From NCBI GenBank assembly GCA_020052215.1, contig JAGVPN010000260.1, positions 1 to 13,741 on the forward strand: a stretch of DNA of 13,741 nt, read 5' to 3'. Each line of letters begins with the position of its first letter. Positions within the stretch are counted from its first letter, which is position 1. Position numbers and translations under genes: made by a program. This document shows positions 1 through 7,990 of this stretch, one piece after another. Under the pieces are notes generated by a model, which ran no database searches, was not told the origin of the DNA, and was given only the letters and a program-made list of their open reading frames with translations. The DNA is from Syntrophobacterales bacterium. GTDB taxonomy: Bacteria; Desulfobacterota; Desulfobaccia; Desulfobaccales; 0-14-0-80-60-11.

Positions 1-17
1 ACCACTTCGCACTCAAA

Positions 18-72
18 TGGTAGCACAGGCTTTCCAGCCTGTGCAGGCGCAGGCTAAAGCCTGCGGCTACCA
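18..72. repeat. Compound palindromic repeat (two hairpins inside an outer inverted repeat)
   Basis: An outer 7-bp inverted repeat (TGGTAGC at 18-24, GCTACCA at 66-72) encloses two perfect hairpins. The first has 9-bp arms at 23-31 and 36-44 with a TTCC loop. The second has 8-bp arms at 48-55 and 58-65 with an AA loop. The arms share an AGGCT/AGCCT core, so the whole can fold as a small three-way junction. It lies just past the 3' end of the truncated deacetylase. The architecture resembles dispersed REP/BIME-like elements common in environmental bacteria. No T-run follows either hairpin on either strand, so I do not call it a terminator. Confidence 0.7.
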
Positions 73-124
73 ATAATTACCTTTTGATTGCAACTCGGTC
101 TGAGAACCTGCAAATCGGGGAAAA

Positions 125-901
125 CTAATCAATCGACTGCATGGGAGAGAACGGTTTCCCTGCTGTCTGGGCGATACGCAAATAGTCCCCTACAGTACTC
201 CAGGGGAAATCCTCCAGCAATCTCGTTAGCCGCGGTTCTGTCTTCCGAAGATTGACATATTGGCGAAAGCGGGTGCGCCCATCTGCTTGAGCAACCCTGG
301 GACAATCCGGGTCCAACTCCCAGGGATGTAGATATACCATGGCGGGATAGCCTTCCCGGTTGATGCGGCGAATCCCATGATTGGTTACCCAATACGGGTA
401 AAGGCGGAAATAGCCCCCGCCTCCGAAGGGAATATTCTTTCCCAAGATCATCATGGTTGAGGGAGGTATCTCCACCAGGCCATTGGCGTGCGCATAGGGA
501 TAGCGGGGAAAGCCTTCAATGCCATAGAGATCGTGGTGACCCACGGGAAAGATGCTGGAGTCATAGACGAATCCAGCCTCCTTGATCATATCCAGGGCCC
601 ACAGGGTCTTGGCGACGATGGAGAAGCTGGCGGCCCGATATCCTGCCACCGGTTTGCCGCTAATATCTTCGAGGACTTCTTTCGAGCGCGATAGATGATC
701 TCTAAATTTGGCCGGCGAGAGATCATAGATCAGTCGATGGCGGTAGCCATGGCTGGCGAGCTCATGGCCATGGGCGTCTATTTGCCGTACCAACTCCGGG
801 AACCGCTCAGCCACCCACCCCAGGATGAAGAACGTGGCTTTGGTTTGATGGCTATCGATTTTAAATAAATAATATAAGCACTTACCATCGGCAGCAGCAA
901 T
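125..901 (-). pseudogene. Polysaccharide deacetylase (XrtA/PEP-CTERM-associated, DUF3473 type), 5'-truncated
   Basis: The longest start-to-stop reading is 229 aa from a GTG at 814. The frame stays open upstream to a TAA at 902-904 and there reads KATFFILGWVAERFPELV, which is conserved family sequence, so GTG-814 is an internal codon. Visible motifs, numbered from GTG-814, are SHGYRH (21-26, metal-binding His pair), YRAASFS (59-65; the family usually has RAPSFS), DSSIFP (85-90) and LHPWELDPD (162-170). The N-terminal 50-60 residues, with the catalytic and metal-binding Asp motif (DVEDxF), are missing. The 107 bases up to the next gene contain no trace of them in any frame. By family it would de-N-acetylate a polymer in the EPS pathway; without the Asp motif it is probably inactive. 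It lies 3' of the ATPase gene in the same orientation. A chimeric assembly is the alternative to real decay. Confidence 0.8.
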
Positions 902-1011
902 TTATAACTAAAACACCATAAAGAGATTGATGAGTAGCATTTGATTGTAAGGAACAACCTGATCCAGTAAGTTAACCAGATAGGTGGGGGCCTACAACCC
1001 CCAAAAGGTCC

Positions 1012-2151
1012 TTATCTACTTTTAAATAATCTGGCCCACCAGTTTTGCCGGGGTGGCGGCGTGCTTTCATGGTCAATTTTTTCTGGTCCCGAGGAAGTGT
1101 GGCGTACAATATCTTCTTCCGGGGGCTTGTCTGGCCTAAGTGGCTGTTTTGACAAAAATTTGGTTAGGGCCGGCACCAACTGGCTCGTCATTTCCAAGAC
1201 CAGACCCTCCAACCGAGTCAAGCGAGCCGACAGCTCTTCCACCGTCGCTTCCAGGCCATTATAAGAGACCGGCATGCTGCTGGGCGGGGTGTCTGTTAAG
1301 GGAACCAAGTCTTCAGAAATTGAGGAGCCTTCGCTCTCGGCGCCTTCCAGGCTGCCGCCCTGGGCTGCGATCACGAGGTCGATGAACTCTGCGTCTATCT
1401 CATGCCGGCCCTCAGCGTAGCCGGCCACCAGGGCCAGGTCACACCAGACATTTATCCGGCGGGGCACTCCTTGGGTATAATCATACAGTTTGTCTAAAGC
1501 CGAAGTGGTGAAAATGCCGCTGCCGCCGGCCCGGGCCAGGCGGAAACGAATATAATCTTTAGTCTCATCTTGGTTCAGGGGGTTTAAATGGTAATGGATG
1601 GCCACCCGCTGGGCCAACTGACAGAGCGCCGGATGCCTGAGCCGCGCCCGCAACCCGGGTTGCCCCACCAGAATTACCTGCAAGAGCGGCTCCTTATCCG
1701 TCTGCAGATTGGATAACAGCCGCAGTTCTTCCAGGGCCTTGGGGCCCAGATTTTGGGCTTCATCAACCACCAGCACCACGTGTTCGCCCCGGGCATGCGA
1801 CGACAGCAGAAACTGATTAAACGCCCCGAGACGGGCCGCCCGACTGCCACCCAAAGGCCCGCGAATTTGAAATTCTTTGAGCAGGAGATCCAGGAGATCT
1901 TCAGCCTCCACGGAAGTCTGATAAAGGACGCCCAGACGCTGGCTAGCCTCTTTTTCCCGCAACAAGGATTTTATTAAGGTGGTCTTGCCGGTGCCTACCT
2001 CTCCCGTCAGCACCACAAACCCCATCCGCTCTTTGATGCCGTATTCCAGGTAAGCCCGGGCCAGTTTGTGCTGGGAGCCCAGGAATAAATAATCCGGGTC
2101 AGGCACCAGGGTAAAGGGGCGTTCTTTCAGTCCGTAAAAATCTTCGTACAT
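1012..2151 (-). CDS. ExeA-like AAA ATPase, XrtA/PEP-CTERM locus type
   Basis: A 379-aa cytoplasmic ATPase resembling GspA/ExeA and the subfamily found beside exosortase-linked exopolysaccharide genes. The N-terminus MYEDFYGLKERPF..PDPDYLF is typical of the family. Walker A is GEVGTGKT (50-57), Walker B is VVLVVDEAQ (125-133), a sensor-like LVGQP lies at 161-165 and an arginine-rich GVPRRIN at 228-234. After about residue 268 comes an acidic, Ser/Pro-rich linker, a short predicted coiled coil (about 300-325) and a basic-aromatic end (NWWARLFKSR). That tail is not part of the AAA core and could be a membrane or partner contact. The ATG at 2151 lies 3 bases after the kinase stop, so the two are almost certainly co-transcribed. 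No strong Shine-Dalgarno is seen, which suggests coupled translation. Its exact role in polymer export or cell-envelope assembly is not established. A short G5/C5 hairpin (986-1002) follows the stop but has no T-run. Confidence 0.9.
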   Translation of the reverse strand: MYEDFYGLKERPFTLVPDPDYLFLGSQHKLARAYLEYGIKERMGFVVLTGEVGTGKTTLIKSLLREKEASQRLGVLYQTSVEAEDLLDLLLKEFQIRGPLGGSRAARLGAFNQFLLSSHARGEHVVLVVDEAQNLGPKALEELRLLSNLQTDKEPLLQVILVGQPGLRARLRHPALCQLAQRVAIHYHLNPLNQDETKDYIRFRLARAGGSGIFTTSALDKLYDYTQGVPRRINVWCDLALVAGYAEGRHEIDAEFIDLVIAAQGGSLEGAESEGSSISEDLVPLTDTPPSSMPVSYNGLEATVEELSARLTRLEGLVLEMTSQLVPALTKFLSKQPLRPDKPPEEDIVRHTSSGPEKIDHESTPPPRQNWWARLFKSR

Positions 2152-2154
2152 AGT

Positions 2155-3060
2155 TTATTTAAACCAGGGCAGCTTGAATTTTTTCGAAGAGTCTCGTTCC
2201 GGATAGTATTTGTAATAATGGTCATAAGATAATTCTATGGAATCTATCTTATTGAGCACACACCCCAGAACCGGGAATCCTTTGAGCATTTTCAGGGCGC
2301 GGGTTATTTCTTCCCGGGGAGTGCTGCCGGCTTCCACTACCAAAATAATGCCGTCTACCAGGGGGGCAAAGGCCAAAGCATCCGCATACAGCAAAGGCGG
2401 TAAATCAAAAAGCACGAACCGGTCGGGATAAAAGTGCTTCAATTCCCGAACCAAATCCACCATGAGGGGAGAACTGAGGAGTTCTACGGATTGGCTGGTG
2501 GGTTGGCCGGCGGGGAGCACCACCAGATTGGCCAAGCCCTCGGGATGCACCAGGGCTTCGGCAATGGGATACCCTGAGGTCAAATAATCGACCAGCCCCG
2601 GTCCCGAGGGCAGGTCAAGGTAGCGGTGAATTGACGGATTACGCAGATCACCATCCACCAGCAGCACCGTCTGGCCGACTCGCTGGGAAATGGCGATAGC
2701 TAAATTGATGGACGTAAGAGTTTTTCCTTCGTTGGGCAAGGGGCCAGTAAACATCAGGGTATTCCGGCCTTCTCGCTTGGTGCCATGCAAAATGTGGGTC
2801 CGCAGCAATTTATAGGCTTCCCCCAGGGGCTCGTTGCTGCCGCCCAAAATCAAGCGATTCTGGCGCAGGCGATCCATATCCACTGCCACCTTGCGAGTAT
2901 AAGTGTACTGGATCTCCCCTGGGGTCTCGGCAAAACCAGTGACCTCATCCAAGTCAGGCAACGGCGCCTGCGGAGTTTCCTGGCTTGGGGAAGGACCGGG
3001 CTTCACTTTCTGCTGATGCAAAGATTTGGCTTTTTCTAAAGCTTTATTGATGAAACTCAA
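2155..3060 (-). CDS. CpsD/CapB-type tyrosine autokinase, exopolysaccharide (XrtA) locus
   Basis: A 301-aa cytoplasmic BY-kinase, the catalytic half of a split Wzc. The N-terminus MSFINKALEKA is the conserved start of this subfamily. The P-loop is TGPLPNEGKT (105-114), Walker A' is VLLVDGDLRNP (132-142) and Walker B is FVLFDLPP (215-222). The C-terminus carries a tyrosine cluster (Y279, Y282, Y283, Y285, Y286), the expected autophosphorylation site, and ends in a basic-aromatic tail (KKFKLPWFK). The start is TTG at 3058-3060, chosen because AGGAAG (3069-3074) lies 8 bases upstream and the N-terminus then fits the family exactly. The partner transmembrane activator is the chain-length protein just upstream (69-bp gap). 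Phosphorylation cycling is known in this family to control polymer length and export; the specific polymer here is unknown. Confidence 0.93.
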   Translation of the reverse strand: MSFINKALEKAKSLHQQKVKPGPSPSQETPQAPLPDLDEVTGFAETPGEIQYTYTRKVAVDMDRLRQNRLILGGSNEPLGEAYKLLRTHILHGTKREGRNTLMFTGPLPNEGKTLTSINLAIAISQRVGQTVLLVDGDLRNPSIHRYLDLPSGPGLVDYLTSGYPIAEALVHPEGLANLVVLPAGQPTSQSVELLSSPLMVDLVRELKHFYPDRFVLFDLPPLLYADALAFAPLVDGIILVVEAGSTPREEITRALKMLKGFPVLGCVLNKIDSIELSYDHYYKYYPERDSSKKFKLPWFK

Positions 3061-3129
3061 TGTCTTAGCTTCCTATTGGTATAATCTGTTCCATTAATCA
3101 CCGGCTGGGCTTACACCGGATCTCGATAA

Positions 3130-4884
3130 TCAGGTGTACTTATCCGCCAGGCGCAGCAACTTGGCCGTAAGCACCCAAAGGTCCATATAAAAAAAGTGAA
3201 AAAGGGTCAGTCCCATAACCAGGGAAAAAGCGGTAACCGCCCAGATCAATTTCCGTTTCCGCATTTCCCGGGTAATATCTTCTTTTGTCTGAATGCGCAC
3301 GATCGACCCCAGGACCGGCAGGCCGGTGAGCCGGGCCAGGTCGTCGGTACTTTTCACCGAATGATCCAGGTGCTCGGCGAGGGCCACGGTACCAACCCCC
3401 GCCCCCAAGCTACAGATGACCCCGGCCAAAAAGATTAACCATCTTTTAGGCGACACCGGCTTCTCAGGAAAACTCGCCGGGTCGATGAGGGTGAATTTCT
3501 CCCCTTTCTGATGTTCTTCCATGCCTTCGGCAATGCGGGCCTCCAGGATTTTGTTCATGACCTCCTGGTGCTTTGAAGAGGCGTTTTGATAATCCCGCAT
3601 CAGCGCCAGGTATTCCTGCTCCATCTTCGGGGCTTCTTCGAGACGCTGCCGGTATATTTGTAACTTTTCTTTCAACATGGCCTGCTGTTTGCGAAAAGCG
3701 CTGATATCACTCTCTGCGGCCTTAATTTGGCTACTTAGAGCGATGTACGCCGGGTTCTCGGCACCGGTTGCTATCTGAGGACTCAAAACCGCTGAGGGTT
3801 CTTGTTCGAGACGGGCGATCTCGCTTTTGAGCTTTTTAACTTCCGGATGCTGCTCGGAATATTTCCCTTGCTTCTCGGCGAGTTCTGCTTTGAGCTGGGT
3901 AAGCCTTTTGCGGCGATCAATAGCGCTTCCGGCCGTTGTCCCTCCTAATTTTTTGAGTTCGGCGATTTCCCGAAGTACCTTGCGGATCTCGGGATGGTCA
4001 GGAGAAAACTTGGAACGGAGGTCAGCCAGAGATAATTCCAGACCTTTAAGGCGGTCAGACGGGGACATAATCCGTTCCCCAGGAGCGCCGGCGAAGGTAG
4101 TATCCGGACTCACCGTTGCGATTTGCCCTTCATGATAGCTTTTCCGCTCCTCCGCGCTGCGGATAGTATTTTCCAGTTGTTTGATTTCCATCTCCAGGCG
4201 CGTCGCTTGTTCGCGATTAAACGGTTGCTGTTCCGGGAGCAAACCCTCGTACTGCCCTTTGAAGGCAGTGATCTTTTCCCCCAGGCCTTTGATGCGCTCC
4301 TGCAATTGCTTTAATTCCGCTTCCAGGAATTGAGTGGTGGATTGGGCCTGGGCTTCCCGGGTCTTGAGATTTTGTTCTAAATAAAGGGAGGCCAACGTTC
4401 CCGCAACTTTTTGCACCATCCCTGGGTTTTTCCCTCGATAAGAGATGGAGAAGGCAATGGTCACCGCTGCCTGGTTGGATCGCCGTCCCTTTTGTTGACC
4501 TGCCACCTCGGCGCTGATGGTGTCCAGCTTGATATCACTGCGCATCTTCTCGGTGATCTCTTCCCGGGTGAGTTTTTCCCGCAGTTCCGGGTAGAGGTTA
4601 AATTGCTGAACAATTTCCCAGAGCCTGACCCGGGAGAGTATCTGTTGGGTCAAGCTCTGGATCCGCTGATCGGCAAAGCCGGTTACCGTGGACCTGACAA
4701 ACTCCTGGGGAATCTGCTGTTCCTCGATTAAAATGGTCGAACTCGATTGATAGATGGCAGGCAACAGCCGGGCTATCAGGATAGCCGCCACCAACACCAC
4801 TAAGGCTGGAATAACAAAGTATCTTCTTCGGTTCTTAAAAATATTTAGATAATAACCGGCATCTAATGTTTCATCGGGCATCAT
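3130..4884 (-). CDS. Wzz/GNVR polysaccharide chain-length determinant, XrtA/PEP-CTERM type
   Basis: A 584-aa inner-membrane copolymerase. An N-terminal cytoplasmic stub leads to TM1 (about 22-42) and then the Wzz domain (QSSSTILIEEQQIP, 46-60). A long periplasmic coiled coil covers roughly 165-440. The Pro-rich motif PASFPEKPVSPKRW (469-482) enters TM2 (483-503). A cytoplasmic segment HLDHSVKSTDDLARLTGLPV (505-524), typical of kinase-activating regions, follows, and a third hydrophobic segment lies at about 546-566. The coiled coil holds a near-duplicate segment: KFSPDHPEIRK (292-302) and KYSEQHPEVKK (341-351). Two adjacent ATGs (4884 and 4881) are possible, with a GAGAGGG-like Shine-Dalgarno upstream. 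By family it sets polymer length with the tyrosine kinase encoded next. It does not carry its own kinase domain, so the Wzc function is split between two genes. Confidence 0.92.
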   Translation of the reverse strand: MMPDETLDAGYYLNIFKNRRRYFVIPALVVLVAAILIARLLPAIYQSSSTILIEEQQIPQEFVRSTVTGFADQRIQSLTQQILSRVRLWEIVQQFNLYPELREKLTREEITEKMRSDIKLDTISAEVAGQQKGRRSNQAAVTIAFSISYRGKNPGMVQKVAGTLASLYLEQNLKTREAQAQSTTQFLEAELKQLQERIKGLGEKITAFKGQYEGLLPEQQPFNREQATRLEMEIKQLENTIRSAEERKSYHEGQIATVSPDTTFAGAPGERIMSPSDRLKGLELSLADLRSKFSPDHPEIRKVLREIAELKKLGGTTAGSAIDRRKRLTQLKAELAEKQGKYSEQHPEVKKLKSEIARLEQEPSAVLSPQIATGAENPAYIALSSQIKAAESDISAFRKQQAMLKEKLQIYRQRLEEAPKMEQEYLALMRDYQNASSKHQEVMNKILEARIAEGMEEHQKGEKFTLIDPASFPEKPVSPKRWLIFLAGVICSLGAGVGTVALAEHLDHSVKSTDDLARLTGLPVLGSIVRIQTKEDITREMRKRKLIWAVTAFSLVMGLTLFHFFYMDLWVLTAKLLRLADKYT

Positions 4885-4951
4885 CGGTTGACCCTCTCAG
4901 GTGCCGAGGTTCTTGGTTCATCCAACATCTTCCGTTGAGCACTCCCAGCCT

Positions 4952-5965
4952 TTAGATTAATTCCGGTTGATAAATATCATGAATCCGAATTAAGCCCAAG
5001 CAACGCCGGCTTTGGGAATCCACCACGGGCAGGACCGAAATCTGCGAGGGGCGATCTTCCATCAGGCGGGTGGCGTCCCTTAAGCTGGCCTCTGGGGTTA
5101 TGGTGATGGGCTGCCGCATCATGCAATCGGATGCCTGCAGAATACGGATGTCTTCATGGGTCAGGAGAGCCCGCCGCAAGTCACCGTCAGTGATTATCCC
5201 CAGCAACTGAAACTCCTCATCCACGACGCAAGCCGCGCCTAAGGGGCGCTGGGACATGGCAATGATCACCTGGCGCAAGGGGGTTTCCGGCTTGACCCAG
5301 GCCACAGCATCATTTTGGTGCATGACCTCTGCCACTTTCAACCATAAAGTTCGTCCCAACTGGCCGGCGGGGTGGTAACGGGCGAAATCCTTATCGGTAA
5401 AGCGGCGGGCCATCATCAAGGCTACCGCCAAGGCATCTCCCAAGCCTAAGGCTGTGGTGGTGCTGCAGGTGGGCGCCAGATTCAAGGGATCAGCCTCTCT
5501 TTCCACCCGGGCATCCAGAATTATGTCAGCCTGTTTGGCCATAGGGGAATTCAGGTTTCCCACGATGGCGATCAACGGCGACCGGAATTGTCGTAAGACG
5601 GGGATGAGCCGCAGCAATTCCGCGGTGCTGCCGCTCTTGGAGATCAGGATGCTGGGGTCGCCCGGGGTATAGATCCCCAAATCGCCATGCACGGCCTCGG
5701 CGGCATGGAGAAACACCGCCGGGGTGCCGGTGCTGGCCAGGGTGGAGGCAATTTTCTGGCCGATGTGCCCGGATTTGCCAATGCCGCTGACCACCACCTT
5801 ACCTTCATGTTTCAGCAGCAGCTCCACCGCTTTGGTCAAATTATTATCCAAGCGGGCCGCGGCCTCGGTGAGGGCTTGCGCCTCGACCTTCAAAACCGCC
5901 TGGGCGATTTGCCGCCAATCCTCGGTGGAATTGTTCGGGCTTATCTGCAAGGAAATAGCATCCAA
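4952..5965 (-). CDS. kpsF: KpsF/GutQ-family D-arabinose-5-phosphate isomerase (SIS + two CBS)
   Basis: A 337-aa cytoplasmic sugar-phosphate isomerase. By family it interconverts ribulose-5-phosphate and arabinose-5-phosphate, the first step to Kdo. The SIS domain spans about 35-180, with GIGKSGHIG (61-69), HAAEAVHGDLG (87-97; E. coli KdsD has HPAEAAHGDLG), SKSGST (109-114) and CSTTTALGLGDALAV (167-181). YHPAGQLGR (197-205) links to two CBS domains (about 210-268 and 278-335). Length matches the family. The start is TTG at 5963-5965, with AGAGGTG at 5976-5982 as the likely Shine-Dalgarno; a stop lies a few codons upstream and no better start exists nearby. It sits between the barrel and chain-length genes, all on one strand with short gaps. 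It could serve lipopolysaccharide Kdo in general, or a Kdo-containing surface polymer made by this locus. The placement only suggests the second. Confidence 0.93.
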   Translation of the reverse strand: MDAISLQISPNNSTEDWRQIAQAVLKVEAQALTEAAARLDNNLTKAVELLLKHEGKVVVSGIGKSGHIGQKIASTLASTGTPAVFLHAAEAVHGDLGIYTPGDPSILISKSGSTAELLRLIPVLRQFRSPLIAIVGNLNSPMAKQADIILDARVEREADPLNLAPTCSTTTALGLGDALAVALMMARRFTDKDFARYHPAGQLGRTLWLKVAEVMHQNDAVAWVKPETPLRQVIIAMSQRPLGAACVVDEEFQLLGIITDGDLRRALLTHEDIRILQASDCMMRQPITITPEASLRDATRLMEDRPSQISVLPVVDSQSRRCLGLIRIHDIYQPELI

Positions 5966-6050
5966 TTTAAATGAGCACCTCTAACTCCCTGGAGGGTTTA
6001 TTACCGCCTCGAAGTCGATGGTGCCGAATTGTAAAAAAAAGTTAATCAAT

Positions 6051-7322
6051 TTATTTTTGGTAATGTATCGGATATGCATAAGTGAGCATTAACGAAATGC
6101 TATGCACCTGGGCACTGTTGCCACCTGAAATATTGTTGCCCTGATAGTTTTGGTTAGAAAACGTATACGCCGATGAGGCGGTCAATCTTTCCGTAATCTG
6201 ATATTTCAGCTGGGGGCCGACGGTGTAATAATTGTTTTGATTCTGAGTGGTGTTTGACGACTGCGAACTCAAGGAATAGGAACCACCCAGGGAACCGGAC
6301 AATCTTTGGGTAAACTGATAATTTATCGCCAGGGAAAGGGCGTTTACCTGAGAAATGTAACCATACGCCGAAGCTTGTTGGTTGCGTGAGAAACTCCCAG
6401 TAATACTCAGGTTGGTCCATTGGCGGGTGGCCCCCAGGTTGAAATAGGGACTGAAGTTGGTGCCTTTTTGCTTCTGAGTGGGCACTGACACGAAATTAGG
6501 AAATTGCCCAGCACTAGATATCTGGCTGTTATTCGTATAAGAAGAATAATTGACTCCGCCGGCGGCGTTAAATTGCCATCTCTCCGAAAATTTATGGTTC
6601 ACTCCTAAAGAAACTAATAAACTTTTGTAGTCGTTGGCGTTGGTGCCGGTATAGGTCGTTTCGGTGCCTGAAAATGTATTGGAAACCGTGGTCTTTTCGC
6701 TCAACAAATATTGCCACATCAGGCTCACTGCCTGAGAGGAATAATTCTGATAATTCTGTGAGTTCTGTGAGTTCTGTGATTGGGTAGTTTGGACCGGTTG
6801 ATAAGTAACCTTATTAAAGTTGTAGTTCAAGCTCGCCGATAAACGTTCCGTCAAATTGTAACTTATCCCAGGGCCAACGGCCAAAGCTAACCTGGGAACC
6901 CTGGTAATACTCAATCCTGAAGCAAGCAATTCCTGTTGTGCCGTTGAATCTGAAATAAAGCTACTGGTTAATGAAATATTAAAGCGGGGCGTCAGGCTGT
7001 ATTGACCATTAATCTGGTAATTCTGGTCAGTATGGTTGTATTCAGTGTTTTTTACGTAGAGCAACTGGCTTATCCCTATGTTGCCTTGTAATTTGGACGC
7101 TTCGGTTGCATAAATAAAAGCGGCGGATGGGTTGAGCGTAAAAATGAAGTCGCTCAGCTGGCCCGCAGAACCGGTAGAACCGCCAGAAGTAGTGTTAATA
7201 TTGCTATTATATTCCGTTTTAAGATTGACCGCAGGCACCAGGGACCAATCAGCCGCAACCGCCAGGTTAGTTGCCCACAGGCTCATAATTATTGCCAGCC
7301 CCGCCCAGGTTCTAGTGCCCAT
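6051..7322 (-). CDS. Outer-membrane beta-barrel protein of the exopolysaccharide locus
   Basis: A 423-aa exported protein. A signal peptide ends near residue 23 (cleavage around AVA-AD). The rest is a run of short amphipathic beta strands rich in Ser, Asn, Gln, Thr and Tyr, with turns such as LTPRFNISL, LTERLSASLNYNF, FSERWQFNAAGGVNY, FTQRLSGSLGGSY and ITERLTASSAYTF repeating about every 40 residues. This spacing is typical of outer-membrane barrels and fits the uncharacterised barrel family linked to XrtA exopolysaccharide loci. It lies 24 bases downstream of the Wza-type gene, and its ATG (7320-7322) follows an AGGT/AAGGA stretch. It is likely an outer-membrane channel or scaffold working with the export lipoprotein; that role is inferred from context. 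It appears more AT-rich than the transporter genes to its right. A 9-bp tandem repeat lies inside it. Confidence 0.8.
   Translation of the reverse strand: MGTRTWAGLAIIMSLWATNLAVAADWSLVPAVNLKTEYNSNINTTSGGSTGSAGQLSDFIFTLNPSAAFIYATEASKLQGNIGISQLLYVKNTEYNHTDQNYQINGQYSLTPRFNISLTSSFISDSTAQQELLASGLSITRVPRLALAVGPGISYNLTERLSASLNYNFNKVTYQPVQTTQSQNSQNSQNYQNYSSQAVSLMWQYLLSEKTTVSNTFSGTETTYTGTNANDYKSLLVSLGVNHKFSERWQFNAAGGVNYSSYTNNSQISSAGQFPNFVSVPTQKQKGTNFSPYFNLGATRQWTNLSITGSFSRNQQASAYGYISQVNALSLAINYQFTQRLSGSLGGSYSLSSQSSNTTQNQNNYYTVGPQLKYQITERLTASSAYTFSNQNYQGNNISGGNSAQVHSISLMLTYAYPIHYQK
6741..6776 (-). repeat. Four 9-bp tandem units within the barrel gene
   Basis: On the plus strand the units read ATAATTCTG, ATAATTCTG, TGAGTTCTG, TGAGTTCTG. 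On the coding strand they give the peptide QNSQNSQNYQNY (residues 183-194), which lies in a Gln/Asn-rich stretch between beta strands. Copy-number change would stay in frame, adding or removing three residues per unit, so the segment could vary loop length without breaking the protein. Confidence 0.85.
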
Positions 7323-7346
7323 AAATTACCTGTTTTTCCTTATCAA

Positions 7347-7982
7347 TTAGGGCACTACCACCACATCTCCCGGCAACAGCATCCGGTTCTGTTCCAAAAA
7401 TTGGCCCCTGGCCACCTCTTTATAATTGAAGGGGAAGGCCTCTTCCTTGCCGCCTATGGTTCGGATAACCATAATCGATCCGGGCGAGGCGAAGGGCGTC
7501 AGGCCGCCCGCCATGGAGATGGCCTGCATCACGTTGACGGGTTTGCCGGTCAAGAAATCTCCCGGCTTGTTAACCTTGCCGGTGACATAGATCTTATAGT
7601 TCTGCGCCTTGAGCAGGATAACAGTCACATGGGCGTCGGTCACAAACTTTTCAAGACGTTTTAAGATCTCTTCCTGCAATTGCTTGACGGTGCGCCCCGC
7701 AGCTTGCAACTCCCCGATTAAGGGGTAGGTAATCTTCCCGTCCGGTCGCACGACCAGTTGCTTGGTCAGATCGGGTTCTTTCCAAACGGAAATTTCAATG
7801 GCATCTTCCGGCCCCAGAAGATACAAGTCCTGATCGGGAATGGCAACCGCCGCGGCCGCAGCCTGGGCCTCGGTAAGATGGCTCACCGGCGGGGTACAGC
7901 CACACAGCAGCACCAAGCTGAACCACACTCCCACGCCGCCAATTATCCATTGCCAGATTATTTGCGCAGGCAATCTCGCCAA
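7347..7982 (-). CDS. Wza-type polysaccharide export lipoprotein (Poly_export + SLBB)
   Basis: An outer-membrane export protein and first gene of the EPS operon. The frame opens at a TTG at 8021 (224 aa), but I prefer the TTG at 7980-7982 (211 aa). AGGGGAGG (7991-7998) lies 8 bases before it, while the 8021 codon has no Shine-Dalgarno and is only about 15 bases from the predicted transcription start. From 7982 the protein begins MARLPAQ, then a hydrophobic segment ending FSLVLLCGC, a lipobox whose second Cys (residue 29) would be lipidated. DLYLLGPEDAIEISVW opens the Poly_export domain (about 52-127), and YKIYVTGKVNKPGDFL opens an SLBB domain (about 130-182). It ends LLPGDVVVVP. It resembles the short export protein of XrtA-associated loci and lacks the C-terminal helix of E. 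coli Wza, so the adjacent barrel may supply the outer-membrane pore. Confidence 0.93.
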   Translation of the reverse strand: MARLPAQIIWQWIIGGVGVWFSLVLLCGCTPPVSHLTEAQAAAAAVAIPDQDLYLLGPEDAIEISVWKEPDLTKQLVVRPDGKITYPLIGELQAAGRTVKQLQEEILKRLEKFVTDAHVTVILLKAQNYKIYVTGKVNKPGDFLTGKPVNVMQAISMAGGLTPFASPGSIMVIRTIGGKEEAFPFNYKEVARGQFLEQNRMLLPGDVVVVP

Positions 7983-7990
7983 ACCCACAC

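Noticed and set aside
986..1002. G5/C5 hairpin after the ATPase gene as an intrinsic terminator
   Set aside because: The stem is 5 bp and there is no T-run on either strand. The deacetylase remnant follows in the same orientation.
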